Below, one piece after another: positions 1-8,852 of a stretch of 64,000 nt of DNA; within the stretch, counting starts at the first letter, position 1, and each line of letters opens with the position of its first letter. Below the pieces are notes generated by a model that worked only from the letters and a program-made list of their open reading frames with translations, was not told the DNA's origin and ran no database searches. The DNA is taken from positions 124,001 to 188,000 of the forward strand of contig NZ_FNDK01000001.1 of assembly GCF_900099605.1 (NCBI RefSeq), given 5' to 3'. This DNA is from Alteribacillus persepolensis (GTDB taxonomy: Bacteria; Bacillota; Bacilli; Bacillales; Marinococcaceae). The position numbers were made by a program, and so were the translations under genes.

Positions 1-810
1 ACTGGAGCGAAAACAGCATTACATAACTTGCTTCGTTGTGTTGAAAAAGCTGGACTAGAAGTGGCTGATATTTGTCTGCAGCCTCTTGCTGCAGGAACGG
101 TGGCACTGTCCAGAGATGAAAAGGCACTAGGGGTAGCTCTTGTGGATATCGGTGGCGGTTCGACTACTGTTTCTGTCTTTCGAAATGGGGTTATGCAATC
201 GATGTCTGTGCTGCCAATTGGAGGCGATCACGTAACCAACGATATTTCTGTTGGAATTCGGACAACGACAGAAGAAGCGGAACGGGTGAAAAGAGAACAC
301 GGCCATGCCTTTATCGATGAGGCTTCAGATGAAGTGACATTTGAGGTGCAGACAATCGGCAGCGAAGAGAGTGAAGAATATTCCCAGTATGAAATAGCCC
401 ATATTATTGAACCTCGTTTTGAAGAAATACTAGAGCTGGTTGATAATGAAATATATAAAATGGGTTTTTCTGATCTTCCCGGAGGTTATATACTTACGGG
501 AGGTTCTGTTATGGTTCCAGGAGCGCTGGAGCTAGCAAGGGATGTCCTTCGCCATAATGTGCGAATGGCAGTTCCAGACTACATTGGCGTAAGAGAGCCA
601 ATATATACCACAGGTATCGGGTTGATTGAATTTGCTCACCGAAATGTTAAAATTCAAGGTAAGGAGGCAGCTGCTTCCGTTTCTTCACAGAATAAGGAAA
701 GTGAAGAAGAACCGCAGCAGCCTGCGCCTAAAAAGGAACAACAAAAAGATCCCGATAATCCTGGAATGAAAAAGAAGATGAAAAACTTCTTCAAAGTTTT
801 CTTCGAGTAA
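1..810 (+). CDS. ftsA: Cell division protein FtsA, C-terminal part (5' end outside window)
   Basis: FtsA is the actin-like ATPase that tethers FtsZ filaments to the membrane and recruits later division proteins. The reading frame is open from base 1, so only the last 269 residues are present. The phosphate-binding segment VDIGGGSTT is visible, followed by the PIGGDHVTND and LPGGYILTGG actin-fold segments. A charged, Gln-rich linker leads to a C-terminal amphipathic tail (KKKMKNFFKVFFE), the usual membrane anchor. ftsZ follows after 44 bases with its own ribosome binding site, the standard ftsAZ pair. The identity is secure; the missing start is a window edge, not a truncation. Confidence 0.97.
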   Translation, partial: TGAKTALHNLLRCVEKAGLEVADICLQPLAAGTVALSRDEKALGVALVDIGGGSTTVSVFRNGVMQSMSVLPIGGDHVTNDISVGIRTTTEEAERVKREHGHAFIDEASDEVTFEVQTIGSEESEEYSQYEIAHIIEPRFEEILELVDNEIYKMGFSDLPGGYILTGGSVMVPGALELARDVLRHNVRMAVPDYIGVREPIYTTGIGLIEFAHRNVKIQGKEAAASVSSQNKESEEEPQQPAPKKEQQKDPDNPGMKKKMKNFFKVFFE

Positions 811-854
811 AGTGATGCAGGATTGATAGATTTGAAGAATTAGGAGGACCTTGA

Positions 855-2024
855 ATGTTAGAATTTGAGATGGATATGGAACAGTTAGCACAGATTAAAG
901 TTATAGGCGTTGGAGGAGGCGGATCTAACGCTGTCAATCGAATGATTGAAAATGGGCTGCAAGGAGTAGAGTTTATTGCAGTTAACACAGACGCACAAGC
1001 GCTTCAATTGTCTGAAGCAGAAACAAAGCTGCAGCTCGGTGGAAAGCTGACGCGCGGCCTGGGTGCTGGTGCGAATCCAGAAATTGGCAAGAAAGCAGCA
1101 GAGGAAAGCAAAGAACAAATTGAAGAAGCCTTAACCGGTGCTGACATGGTATTTATCACCGCTGGTATGGGCGGCGGTACTGGAACGGGAGCAGCTCCAG
1201 TCATTGCAGAAGTAGCCAAAGAAATAGGAGCACTCACTGTAGGAGTTGTCACAAGACCATTTACATTTGAAGGACGTAAACGTTCGGGACAAGCATCCAC
1301 TGGTATTACCGCGCTAAAAGAAAAAGTAGATACGTTAATCGTTATTCCAAACGACCGCTTGTTAGAAATTGTTGATAAAAATACACCGATGCTTGAAGCA
1401 TTCCGCGAAGCAGATAATGTACTTCGTCAAGGTGTGCAAGGTATTTCGGACTTGATTGCTGTACCGGGGCTCATTAACCTTGACTTTGCCGATGTCAAAA
1501 CGATTATGAGTGAAAAAGGATCGGCGTTAATGGGAATTGGTATAGCAACTGGAGAAAATCGTGCGGCAGAAGCGGCGAAAAAAGCGGTATCAAGTCCGTT
1601 GCTTGAAACATCTGTGGATGGGGCGCAAGGTGTATTAATGAATATTACCGGCGGCACGAATTTAAGTTTGTTTGAAGTACACGAAGCGGCAGAAATTGTT
1701 TCAGAAGCTTCCGATCATGAAGTGAATATGATATTTGGCTCTGTGATTAACGAAAATCTAAATGATGAAATCGTTGTGACAGTGATTGCAACAGGTTTTG
1801 AAGACAATGAGGATAAAAAACAGAAGCAATCACAGCGTCAATCTAACATGCAGCAGCGGCGTCCGCAGCAAAGTGCAGGATCAGCACCACGTATGAATGC
1901 GCCGCAACAGGAACGCCCTTCAACAGAAGAAGTGAATGAACCAGAACGTGAACAGCAGCCTCAAGAGAACACAGAAACATTGGACATACCGACATTTTTA
2001 CGTAATCGCAGACGCAGAAAGTAA
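855..2024 (+). CDS. ftsZ: Cell division GTPase FtsZ
   Basis: FtsZ is the tubulin homologue that polymerises with GTP into the cytokinetic Z ring. The 389 residues begin with the conserved MLEFE segment. They contain the nucleotide-binding [13 protein letters not shown] near residue 16 and the tubulin signature [10 protein letters not shown] near residue 105. The C-terminal linker is variable and rich in Gln, Pro and Glu. The conserved tail [13 protein letters not shown] is the peptide bound by FtsA and SepF. The start has a clear TTAGGAGGACC site. A strong terminator follows, so ftsAZ ends here. B. subtilis has bpr and bpf after ftsZ; they are absent here. Confidence 0.99.
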   Translation: MLEFEMDMEQLAQIKVIGVGGGGSNAVNRMIENGLQGVEFIAVNTDAQALQLSEAETKLQLGGKLTRGLGAGANPEIGKKAAEESKEQIEEALTGADMVFITAGMGGGTGTGAAPVIAEVAKEIGALTVGVVTRPFTFEGRKRSGQASTGITALKEKVDTLIVIPNDRLLEIVDKNTPMLEAFREADNVLRQGVQGISDLIAVPGLINLDFADVKTIMSEKGSALMGIGIATGENRAAEAAKKAVSSPLLETSVDGAQGVLMNITGGTNLSLFEVHEAAEIVSEASDHEVNMIFGSVINENLNDEIVVTVIATGFEDNEDKKQKQSQRQSNMQQRRPQQSAGSAPRMNAPQQERPSTEEVNEPEREQQPQENTETLDIPTFLRNRRRRK

Positions 2025-2033
2025 ATGCAAACC

Positions 2034-2073
2034 TGTCCTGTTCCCCGGATTTATCGGGAAACAGGACTTTTTT
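2034..2073 (+). terminator. Rho-independent terminator after ftsZ
   Basis: GTCCTGTT pairs with AACAGGAC, and the stem continues with CCCG/CGGG around a short loop. Six T residues follow. It separates ftsAZ from the sporulation genes. Confidence 0.88.
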
Positions 2074-2228
2074 GTGGATGGAAGGAGAACAGCTGTGGTT
2101 ATGGAAATGGAGACCAATAGCACAGACCTCTAATGGTTGCTTATAACCTTCAGTACATTTCTTTATTCTACGGCGTTTTAGCATTTATCTATCCCTTGTT
2201 TTAATAATTAGCAATATTCTATCTTTTT

Positions 2229-2306
2229 TTTATGACAAAATCTCTAAAAAGAACAAGAAAAAGCTGTCATGAAATGACAGACTTCTAAATAGATTACATA
2301 TATAAT
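2229..2306 (+). promoter_or_regulatory. Candidate Spo0A-activated spoIIG promoter
   Basis: A -35-like ATGACA (2274-2279) and a perfect TATAAT (2301-2306) are separated by 21 bases, several more than the usual 17. The B. subtilis spoIIG promoter is known to have an over-long spacer and to need Spo0A to work. Upstream, the minus strand reads TTTTGTCAT around 2229-2241, close to the 0A box TTTGTCGAA, and CTGTCA/TGACAG forms an inverted repeat at 2264-2280. The placement fits, but the 0A boxes are imperfect, so this is an inference. Confidence 0.5.
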
Positions 2307-2362
2307 TAAAATACTCTGTAAGAGCAATGCACAAGAGGGTGATATGAATATATTATCTTGAT

Positions 2363-3268
2363 TTGTTATGGGGATTAAACATGATCATTCACCTTGTATT
2401 GTTTGCGGGAACGGCAAAGTTAGTAAAACGCCGGATATCGAAAAAAAGACTATGGTTAGCGGCACTTCTTGGTTCTTGCAGTATTTTTATCGTTTTAACT
2501 CCGTGGGAGGACTGGCTCATACATCCGCTAGGAAAATTAGCATTATCCATTCTTTTAGTATGGACAGCATTTGGTTTTCCATCCTTAGCTTTATTTTTTC
2601 AAAGCTTATGTATGTTCTATGTGATGAGTTTTTTAGCAGCAGGGACGATGACAGCGGTTGAAACACTACGGTTTTCGATGCAGCAGCAGTCTGGCTTTCT
2701 GTCAGAGTACACATCATCAATGTATAGCAGTTATTCAGTAATGCTTGTTCTGTTTTCCATTCCGCTTGTTTGGTTTGCAACGAGGTGTACCGATAACATT
2801 ACCACAGCACGAAAATTGCAGGCAGCGAAAATAGCAGATATCAGTGTCCATGTAAATCAGGCTGTTTATCAAGGGAAGGCTTTAATTGATACAGGGAATC
2901 AGCTGAAAGATCCAGTTACACGTGCTCCGGTAATGGTGATGGAAGCATCCCTTGTACAATCACAATTAGCTGGTGAGCAATACCAACAACTCTATACAAT
3001 GATTAGCAAAAAACGTATCGAAGATTTGGAGAATCTCACGTTTTGGGAAGGGAGGTGGCGGCTTGTACCGTTTCGCTCTGCTGGACAGAGCAGTCAAATA
3101 ATGTTTGCTCTAAAGCCGGACGTTATAACCGTTCAATGGGAAAACACGACGCTGCGGTTTGAAAATGTATTGGTAGGCCTAGAAGCAGAAGCTTTGTCAG
3201 CGAATCAGGATTTTCAAATGATTTTTCCATCTGATCCACTGCAAGCACAGGCACATGAAAGTGCCTAA
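2363..3268 (+). CDS. spoIIGA: Pro-sigma-E processing protease SpoIIGA, start region apparently frameshifted
   Basis: SpoIIGA is the membrane aspartic protease that removes the pro-sequence of sigma-E in the mother cell after septation. Several hydrophobic segments fill the N-terminal half, and the catalytic motif [11 protein letters not shown] lies in the soluble C-terminal half. It overlaps the region before sigE, as in the spoIIG operon. The start is abnormal. An ATG at 2344 sits just after a good AAGAGGGTGAT site, but its frame hits TGA at 2359. Removing one T at 2353-2354 would restore [12 protein letters not shown], matching the family's MKIYLDVIWLLN. As sequenced, translation could begin only at TTG 2363 or ATG 2381, neither with a strong binding site. 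The gene identity is firm; whether it is functional is open. Confidence 0.85.
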   Translation: MLWGLNMIIHLVLFAGTAKLVKRRISKKRLWLAALLGSCSIFIVLTPWEDWLIHPLGKLALSILLVWTAFGFPSLALFFQSLCMFYVMSFLAAGTMTAVETLRFSMQQQSGFLSEYTSSMYSSYSVMLVLFSIPLVWFATRCTDNITTARKLQAAKIADISVHVNQAVYQGKALIDTGNQLKDPVTRAPVMVMEASLVQSQLAGEQYQQLYTMISKKRIEDLENLTFWEGRWRLVPFRSAGQSSQIMFALKPDVITVQWENTTLRFENVLVGLEAEALSANQDFQMIFPSDPLQAQAHESA

Positions 3269-3293
3269 TATGCTAACGTGGGAGGTTGTTTGC

Positions 3294-4007
3294 TTGCTAA
3301 AATTGAAGTTTAAGCTGTTATGGTATAGGCTGCTGCAAAAAATTGGTTTGAAGCCGGACGAACTATATTATATTGGAGGAAGTGAAGCATTGCCGCCTCC
3401 TCTTTCAAAAGAGGAAGAAGCTCATTTGATCAGCTTGCTGCCAAAAGATGATGAGGCGGCACGTTCGATGTTAATTGAAAGAAATTTACGTCTTGTTGTC
3501 TACATTGCGCGTAAATTCGAAAACACAGGTATCAATATTGAGGATCTAATCAGCATTGGTACGATTGGTCTAATTAAAGCTGTTAATACATTTAATCCAG
3601 AAAAGAAAATTAAACTGGCCACGTACGCTTCCCGTTGTATCGAAAATGAAATTCTTATGCACTTGCGTCGTACAAATAAACTGCGCTCAGAGATATCATT
3701 TGACGAACCATTAAATATTGACTGGGACGGAAATGAGTTGCTTCTGTCCGATATTCTCGGTACAGAAGAAGACATTATTACAAAAGGAATTGAAGATAAA
3801 GTAGACCGCCGTTTATTAAGAAGAGCATTAAGTACGTTAAATCCACGAGAAAAGCAAATTATGGAAATGCGTTTTGGGCTTGCAGGACAGCCTGAAAAAA
3901 CACAAAAAGATGTGGCTGATTTATTGGGGATTTCGCAATCATATATATCTCGTTTAGAAAAACGAATTATTAAAAGACTGCGAAAAGAATTTAATAAGAT
4001 GGTGTAA
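3294..4007 (+). CDS. sigE: RNA polymerase sigma-E factor, mother-cell specific
   Basis: Sigma-E directs early mother-cell transcription in sporulation and is made as an inactive precursor. The 237-residue product starts at TTG 3294, eight bases after a perfect GGAGG at 3281-3285. The longer frame opening at 3255 lacks such a site. The N-terminal basic hydrophobic segment [11 protein letters not shown] is the pro-sequence removed by SpoIIGA, and [18 protein letters not shown] spans the cleavage region. Region 2 ([30 protein letters not shown]) and region 4 ([15 protein letters not shown]) are intact. It follows spoIIGA after 25 bases, so the two are probably cotranscribed. Confidence 0.98.
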   Translation: MLKLKFKLLWYRLLQKIGLKPDELYYIGGSEALPPPLSKEEEAHLISLLPKDDEAARSMLIERNLRLVVYIARKFENTGINIEDLISIGTIGLIKAVNTFNPEKKIKLATYASRCIENEILMHLRRTNKLRSEISFDEPLNIDWDGNELLLSDILGTEEDIITKGIEDKVDRRLLRRALSTLNPREKQIMEMRFGLAGQPEKTQKDVADLLGISQSYISRLEKRIIKRLRKEFNKMV

Positions 4008-4168
4008 TAGCCTGTTTCAATAAAACATCGGGCTATGAGAAAATTCGTCTTGAGACAGCACATTTGAATAGAAGCGCAGGCAGACTGAGAAAGACTGTAT
4101 TGTTTAAGCAAACATCATGTGTAAACAGTTAAAGAAAAACTAATGATATTCATATATTCTTTATGTAT

Positions 4169-4213
4169 AAAAAGGATAGCCAGGATCTATGGGAAGGTCC
4201 GGCTATTCTTTTT
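4169..4213 (+). terminator. Rho-independent terminator of the spoIIG operon
   Basis: AAAAAGGATAGCC (4169-4181) pairs with GGCTATTCTTTTT (4201-4213), with one G-U pair and additional AGGA/TCC pairing inside. The stem ends in a T-rich tract. It lies about 160 bases after sigE. Confidence 0.8.
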
Positions 4214-4339
4214 ATATAAAGAGGTAATTTAAAAAAATGTTAATTTATATATGGAAAATAAATGCGCGAAAACAGTGTTGATACAAGAGATGACATGTTA
4301 ACTATATGAAACAGTCCTTTTTTCCATCATTTGCTTTCT

Positions 4340-4368
4340 GCATAATTTTTCTTTCCAAGGACATACTG
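4340..4368 (+). promoter_or_regulatory. Candidate sigma-F/sigma-G type promoter for sigG
   Basis: GCATA (4340-4344) matches the forespore -35 consensus GYWTA. After 14 bases, GGACATACTG (4359-4368) matches all but the last base of the -10 pattern GGnnAnAMTW. sigG is known to be switched on in the forespore by sigma-F and then by itself. The assignment rests on motif match and position only. Confidence 0.5.
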
Positions 4369-4436
4369 AACATAAACATACAAGATTGACGGGGTGTACA
4401 TACATCCCCCTACATCATTGCTTGGGAGGGAACACA

Positions 4437-5222
4437 GTGGCACGTAGCAAGGTGGAGATTTGTGGTGTTGATACTTCTAAACTTCCCGTTCTAAAAAACA
4501 AAGAAATGAGAGAGCTTTTTAAGCAAATGCATGAGGGAGATGAACAAGCTAGAGAAGAATTAGTAAATGGAAATCTTCGTCTTGTTCTCAGTGTCATACA
4601 ACGTTTTAATAATCGCGGAGAACATATGGATGACTTATTTCAAGTCGGATGTATTGGTCTTATGAAATCCATTGATAACTTTGATTTGTCGCAAAATGTC
4701 CGGTTTTCAACCTATGCGGTGCCGATGATTATTGGCGAGGTGAGACGTTATCTGCGCGATAATAATCCTATTCGAGTATCCAGGTCTTTGCGGGATACGG
4801 CGTATAAAGCCCTTCAAGTTCGTGATCAGTTAATGGCAGAGAGAGCTCGTGAAGAAGAGCCGACTGTACAGGAAATCGCAGCGAAATTAGATATGCCAAA
4901 AGAAGATGTTGTTTTTGCCTTGGATGCTATTCAAGATCCGGTGTCGTTATTTGAACCCATTTATAACGATGGTGGAGATCCTATTTATGTGATGGATCAA
5001 ATCAGTGATGACAAAGAACAAGATAAAAAATGGCTTGAGCATCTAGCTTTAAAAGAAGCAATGGTGCAATTAACAGACAGAGAAAAAATGATTTTAAATA
5101 TGAGATTCTTTCAAGGGAAAACGCAAATGGAAGTGGCAGATGAAATCGGTATTTCACAGGCACAAGTGTCTCGTTTGGAAAAAGCAGCGATTAAACAAAT
5201 GAATCGTTCAGCGAGTAGTTAA
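4437..5222 (+). CDS. sigG: RNA polymerase sigma-G factor, late forespore
   Basis: Sigma-G drives late forespore transcription, including spore-coat-independent protection and germination genes. The 261-residue product starts at GTG 4437, six bases after GGGAGGG. This gives the conserved N-terminus ARSKVEICGVDTSKLPVLKN. Region 2 (NLRLVLSVIQRFNNRGE, DDLFQVGCIGLMKSIDNFDL), region 3 and region 4 (IGISQAQVSRLEKAAIKQM) are complete. It has its own promoter region and terminator, so it is a single-gene unit next to spoIIG, as in other Bacilli. The B. subtilis neighbour ylmA is absent downstream. Confidence 0.98.
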   Translation: MARSKVEICGVDTSKLPVLKNKEMRELFKQMHEGDEQAREELVNGNLRLVLSVIQRFNNRGEHMDDLFQVGCIGLMKSIDNFDLSQNVRFSTYAVPMIIGEVRRYLRDNNPIRVSRSLRDTAYKALQVRDQLMAERAREEEPTVQEIAAKLDMPKEDVVFALDAIQDPVSLFEPIYNDGGDPIYVMDQISDDKEQDKKWLEHLALKEAMVQLTDREKMILNMRFFQGKTQMEVADEIGISQAQVSRLEKAAIKQMNRSASS

Positions 5223-5231
5223 CACGTATGT

Positions 5232-5261
5232 CCCCGCCATCATGTGGCGGGCTTTTTTTTT
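5232..5261 (+). terminator. Rho-independent terminator after sigG
   Basis: CCCGCC (5233-5238) and GGCGGG (5246-5251) form a GC-rich stem followed by nine T residues. Confidence 0.92.
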
Positions 5262-5306
5262 GTGACGAACGAACATAGAAGGCTGTAAAGTTTTTTATTT
5301 CAAGTG

Positions 5307-5335
5307 ATATGTTTAACGAATGAGTCACATATAAT
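5307..5335 (+). promoter_or_regulatory. Weak candidate sigma-E type promoter for ylmC
   Basis: CATATAAT (5328-5335) fits the sigma-E -10 pattern CATAnaMT. An ATA at 5307-5309 could be the -35, but the 18-base gap is longer than usual. The downstream gene belongs to a sporulation-associated family, which makes this plausible; a vegetative promoter is not excluded. Confidence 0.3.
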
Positions 5336-5371
5336 GAAGTACGCAACTATTGGATAAAGGGGCCAGTGTAG

Positions 5372-5614
5372 ATGAGAATATCTGATTTGCAGTCCAAAGA
5401 TATTGTGAATATGCACACGGGAAAACGCCTTGGTCATGCTGGTGATGTAGATATTAACGTAGAAACTGGTCAAGTCGATGCCATTATTGTCGGCGGAGCA
5501 GCAAAAATGATGACATTATTTAATCGTGAACAGGAGTTTGTTGTTCCGTGGACACAAATTGTCAAAATAGGCTCGGATGTTATATTAGTTAATTTATATG
5601 AAGGAGACGAGTGA
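5372..5614 (+). CDS. ylmC: YlmC/YmxH family PRC-barrel protein
   Basis: This small 80-residue protein consists of one PRC-barrel-like domain (MRISDLQSKDIVNMHTGKRL, then VDAIIVGG and FVVPWTQIVKIGSDVILV). The YlmC/YmxH family is conserved in spore formers next to sigG and the ylm cluster. Its biochemical role is not established. It starts after GGGGCCAG, a weak binding site. It precedes ylmD with no terminator between them, so it may be the first gene of the ylm cluster. Confidence 0.88.
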   Translation: MRISDLQSKDIVNMHTGKRLGHAGDVDINVETGQVDAIIVGGAAKMMTLFNREQEFVVPWTQIVKIGSDVILVNLYEGDE

Positions 5615-5728
5615 GGTAATGCTGATGCGGAAATTGCCAGAACGTGCAACATTTTCTATGGGAAACACACAAATTATGTTAAAATAAAAAGAACAAATAT
5701 GACGAATGAGTGCGAAGGAAGTGGTCCG

Positions 5729-6562
5729 ATGGAAAAAGATCCTTTTGCAAAAGAACATGACAGTATTCTTTCCGTACAAAGTGAACCGTTTCAACAAAAT
5801 CCCTTGCTCGTAAGCGGTATGACCACGCGAAATGGTGGGGTCGGAAGGCACCCTTATGAGACATTAAACACCGCTTTTCACGTAGGAGAAGACATAGATA
5901 CTGTTATCGAAAACCGTCAAAGGATTGCACGAGAACTGAATTTTCCACTTTCTTCCTGGGTGGCACTCGAACAAGTGCATGGGTCAGACATTGTAAAAGC
6001 CGCTAGTACAGATAAAGGAAAAGGCTCTGTTTCACGTGATACAGCACTAAGCAAAGCAGATGGGTTTTATACAAATGATAAGGGAGTGCTGTTAGTGAGC
6101 TTTTACGCTGATTGTGTTCCCTTATTGTTTTATGCACCAAAAGCTGGGTATATTGGTCTTGCTCATGCTGGCTGGAAAGGGACGGCTTTAAATATTGGCG
6201 GAAAATTTGTTGAAACGTGGAAGAAAGAAGAACATATTGATGCAGAAGATATATATGTTGTAATTGGTCCATCGATTTCTGAAGCTGCCTATGAAGTTGA
6301 CAATAAAGTGATTACACAAATGAAAGCGGCACTTCCAGCTCAACAACAAACACCGTGGTATACGAAGGGAAATGGAAAGTACCAACTAAACATGAAACAA
6401 ATGAACAGGTACTTGTTAGAATCTGCCGGCATTTCTCCCGATCACATTTTCATCAGTTCTTATTGTACATACACAAATGATGCGTACTTCTTCTCACACC
6501 GAAGAGATGGGCAGAAAACAGGGCGGATGATGACATTTATTGGGTTTAGAGATAAAGAATAG
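5729..6562 (+). CDS. ylmD: YlmD: LACC1/YfiH-family purine nucleoside phosphorylase
   Basis: Members of this family, formerly called polyphenol oxidases, cleave purine nucleosides with phosphate and can deaminate adenosine. The zinc-binding residues sit in conserved segments: the His of LEQVHGSDIV, the Cys of SFYADCVPLLFY and the His of LAHAGWKGT. The fold ends with CTYTNDAYFFSHRRDG. The start chosen is ATG 5729, preceded by AAGGAAGTGG, giving 277 residues; a start at 5699 would lack a good site. It is followed after 18 bases by ylmE, the common ylmDE pair. Confidence 0.93.
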   Translation: MEKDPFAKEHDSILSVQSEPFQQNPLLVSGMTTRNGGVGRHPYETLNTAFHVGEDIDTVIENRQRIARELNFPLSSWVALEQVHGSDIVKAASTDKGKGSVSRDTALSKADGFYTNDKGVLLVSFYADCVPLLFYAPKAGYIGLAHAGWKGTALNIGGKFVETWKKEEHIDAEDIYVVIGPSISEAAYEVDNKVITQMKAALPAQQQTPWYTKGNGKYQLNMKQMNRYLLESAGISPDHIFISSYCTYTNDAYFFSHRRDGQKTGRMMTFIGFRDKE

Positions 6563-6580
6563 AAAGGAGAAAGAGACACC

Positions 6581-7273
6581 GTGGACATAGCAGAACAACT
6601 TCATACCATTCAACAAAACATTAAAAAAGCATGTGAGCGCTCCAATCGAAATTCAAATGATGTAACGGTAGTTGCGGTAACGAAATACGTGTCTGTGGAA
6701 AGAACAAGACAAGCCATCGAAGCGGGTGTCGAACATATTGGTGAAAACAGGCTTGAAGGTGCTTTGGAAAAATGGGAAGCTTTCGATGGACAAGCAGCGT
6801 TTCATTTTATTGGCACGCTGCAGTCAAAAAAAGCCAAACATATTATTGATAAGTATGACTATCTTCATTCATTAGACCGTTTATCACTCGCTAAAGAAAT
6901 CGAAAAGCGATGTCCGGAAGGAAAAAAAATTCGTTGCTTTGTGCAAGTGAATGCATCAGGAGAAGCATCTAAATCCGGGCTTATCCCGGAAGAAACGATG
7001 GATTTTATTGAAAAGTTAAGGGATTTTCCATCCATCGAGGTAGTTGGATTAATGACAATGGCACCACTTGAAGAAGATCCGGAACAAACACGTCCAGTAT
7101 TTAAAAGGTTAAAGCAGCTGCGTGATGATATTCAAAAGCAAGATTTTGACCACGCGCCTTGTCATGAATTATCCATGGGAATGTCTAATGATTATCAGGT
7201 GGCTGTAGAAGAAGGGGCAACATTTATTCGTTTAGGCTCTACGTTAGTTGGTCGTGATAAGGCGAATGGCTAA
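6581..7273 (+). CDS. ylmE: YlmE/YggS family pyridoxal-phosphate homeostasis protein
   Basis: YggS-type proteins bind pyridoxal 5'-phosphate on a single-domain TIM barrel like the N-terminal domain of alanine racemase. They balance vitamin B6 and amino acid pools but have no clear catalytic activity. The cofactor lysine is expected at K35 in VVAVTKYVS. Other conserved segments are HIGENR, HFIGTLQSKK and ELSMGMSNDY, and RLGSTLVG binds phosphate. It uses a GTG start after AGAAAGGAGAAAG. It sits directly before sepF, a near-universal arrangement in Gram-positives. Confidence 0.95.
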   Translation: MDIAEQLHTIQQNIKKACERSNRNSNDVTVVAVTKYVSVERTRQAIEAGVEHIGENRLEGALEKWEAFDGQAAFHFIGTLQSKKAKHIIDKYDYLHSLDRLSLAKEIEKRCPEGKKIRCFVQVNASGEASKSGLIPEETMDFIEKLRDFPSIEVVGLMTMAPLEEDPEQTRPVFKRLKQLRDDIQKQDFDHAPCHELSMGMSNDYQVAVEEGATFIRLGSTLVGRDKANG

Positions 7274-7294
7274 AGGGAAGAAGGAGGGAAGAGG

Positions 7295-7711
7295 ATGAGC
7301 TTCAAAACGAAATTCAAGCGTTTTTTTGAATTGGAAGACGAAGAATTTGATGAAACAACTAGTTATCAAACAGGAGCAGACCAAGAAGACGAAAACTATG
7401 ACACACGCGGCAAAAATGTGGTTAGTTTGCAAAGTGTTCAGCAGTCTGCCAAAATGATGCTGGTTGAACCGCGCACCTATGATGAAGCTCAAGATATTGC
7501 TGATCATCTGAAAAATCGCAAGTCAGTCATTATTAATGTTCAGCGTATTCCAAACGATCAAGCCAAACGGATTATTGATTTTTTAAGCGGCACAGTCTAT
7601 GCCATTGGCGGAGATATTCAAAAAGTCGGGCGGAATATTTTTCTTTGTACCCCGGATAATGTGGATGTTTCCGGCGCGATATCGGAAATTTTATATGATA
7701 AAGACGATTGA
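7295..7711 (+). CDS. sepF: Cell division protein SepF
   Basis: SepF binds FtsZ filaments, bundles them and tethers them to the membrane, partly overlapping FtsA in function. The 138 residues show the expected parts: an N-terminal amphipathic helix ([15 protein letters not shown]) for membrane binding, an acidic linker rich in Asp, Glu and Thr, and a compact C-terminal domain. That domain contains [20 protein letters not shown] and VINVQRI, and ends with [17 protein letters not shown]. An AAGAAGGAGGG site precedes the ATG. Confidence 0.97.
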   Translation: MSFKTKFKRFFELEDEEFDETTSYQTGADQEDENYDTRGKNVVSLQSVQQSAKMMLVEPRTYDEAQDIADHLKNRKSVIINVQRIPNDQAKRIIDFLSGTVYAIGGDIQKVGRNIFLCTPDNVDVSGAISEILYDKDD

Positions 7712-7735
7712 TTGTGGTAAAGGAGAATGTAAAAG

Positions 7736-7990
7736 ATGAGTACAATTGGATCATTATTGCTGTTAGGTATGCAGCTATACTCGTGGATGATTATCATCTA
7801 TATTTTAATGTCCTGGTTTCCTAATGCTCGAGAGTCATCTTTTGGGCAAATGCTTGGCTCGTTAGTCGAACCATATTTAGAACCGTTCCGAAAAATTATT
7901 CCGCCGCTTGGCATGATTGATATTTCTCCGATTGTTGCCATTGTTGCATTGCATTTTGCACGCTATGGTGTCATGGCGCTGTTTTTCTAA
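7736..7990 (+). CDS. ylmG: YggT-family membrane protein YlmG
   Basis: This 84-residue protein has two hydrophobic membrane segments, roughly residues 5-25 and 60-82, around a conserved loop containing SWFPNARES and VEPYLEPFRKIIPP. Family members are linked to cell division and chloroplast nucleoid or thylakoid organisation, but the molecular role is unclear. It lies between sepF and ylmH with short spacers and an AAAGGAGAATG site, so it is part of the division operon. Confidence 0.93.
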   Translation: MSTIGSLLLLGMQLYSWMIIIYILMSWFPNARESSFGQMLGSLVEPYLEPFRKIIPPLGMIDISPIVAIVALHFARYGVMALFF

Positions 7991-8002
7991 GGAGTATTAT
8001 AT

Positions 8003-8782
8003 ATGTCAATTCTTGTACATTTCCGAAAAGATGAGCATGCATTTGTCGAACAAGTATTGGAATGGAAAGAAATGGTAGAAACGCGTTATGAACGGAAGCT
8101 TACTGATTTTTTAGATCCAAGAGAACAAGATATCCTCACGTCCGTTATTGGCAAGGATGATGTGGTACACGTTCAATTTGCAGGAGGGCAAGGTGGCTGT
8201 GAAAGAAAGCGGGCGCTCTTGTATCCATTTTATGAACAGCCTGCTTTGGCGGATTTTGAATTAGCATTATTTGAAGTAAGTTACCCGAAAAAGTTTGTTA
8301 CGATCGGCCATCGCGACGTACTTGGGTCGCTGATGGGACTTGGGTTAAAGCGCAGTAAGTTTGGTGATATCGTCGAAGGAGACGGATTGTTTCAATTTGT
8401 AGCAGCAGAAGATATCCGTTTGTTTATTGAGATGAATTTAAGTAAGATAGGAAGCGCGTCGGTCTCTGTGCAGCCAGCTCCCATAGAGAAGATGCTTTTT
8501 ATAGACGACAACTATGAAGAAATAGAGTCGACTGTTTCTTCTTTTCGTCTGGATGTCTTGATCGCTGATATGTACCGTTTATCACGAAGCAAAGTCATTC
8601 CTTTTATTGAAAAAGGCCGTGTGAAGGTAAATTGGAAGACGATTGACCAAGCTTCATTTCCTCTAGAGCCAGGAGATTACGTATCAGTACGTGGAATGGG
8701 GAGAAGGAAGTTTTTACATGCCGGGCATAAGACGAAAAAAGGCCGCTATAAAATAAGGTATGGAAAAAAACAGGATCCTTAA
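8003..8782 (+). CDS. ylmH: S4-domain RNA-binding protein YlmH (RqcP)
   Basis: YlmH, also called RqcP, binds stalled 50S subunits with RqcH and helps move the tRNA during addition of alanine tails to stalled peptides. The C-terminal S4 domain (about residues 178-240) includes FRLDVLIADMYRLSRSKV and KGRVKVNWKTIDQ. The N-terminal part has the family segments KLTDFLDPREQ and TIGHRDVLGSLMGLGLKR. It sits between ylmG and divIVA as in B. subtilis. Its functional partner RqcH is also encoded in this window, on the minus strand at 27018-28730. Confidence 0.93.
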   Translation: MSILVHFRKDEHAFVEQVLEWKEMVETRYERKLTDFLDPREQDILTSVIGKDDVVHVQFAGGQGGCERKRALLYPFYEQPALADFELALFEVSYPKKFVTIGHRDVLGSLMGLGLKRSKFGDIVEGDGLFQFVAAEDIRLFIEMNLSKIGSASVSVQPAPIEKMLFIDDNYEEIESTVSSFRLDVLIADMYRLSRSKVIPFIEKGRVKVNWKTIDQASFPLEPGDYVSVRGMGRRKFLHAGHKTKKGRYKIRYGKKQDP

Positions 8783-8852
8783 CAAAAAAGCAGGATTTAA
8801 GCAATCGTTGTCGAAATAACCGTTACGCAAAAACTAAAAGGAGGTGCAGCCG

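Larger units (their letters stand above)
4008..4436 (+). other. Intergenic region between sigE and sigG, no gene seen
   Basis: This 429-base stretch has no credible reading frame. Just after the sigE stop, TAGCCTGTTT can pair with AAACA and GGGCTA, giving a hairpin without a T-run that may protect the mRNA 3' end. A real terminator follows at 4169-4213. The second half carries the putative sigG promoter and ribosome binding site. No other structure was recognised. Confidence 0.7.

Noticed and set aside
2344-2365. A prfB-like programmed +1 frameshift at the TGA in the spoIIGA leader
   Set aside because: The shift site TCT-TGA lacks the CTT-TGA slippery codon and the internal binding site at the right distance, so a plain insertion or other start is simpler.
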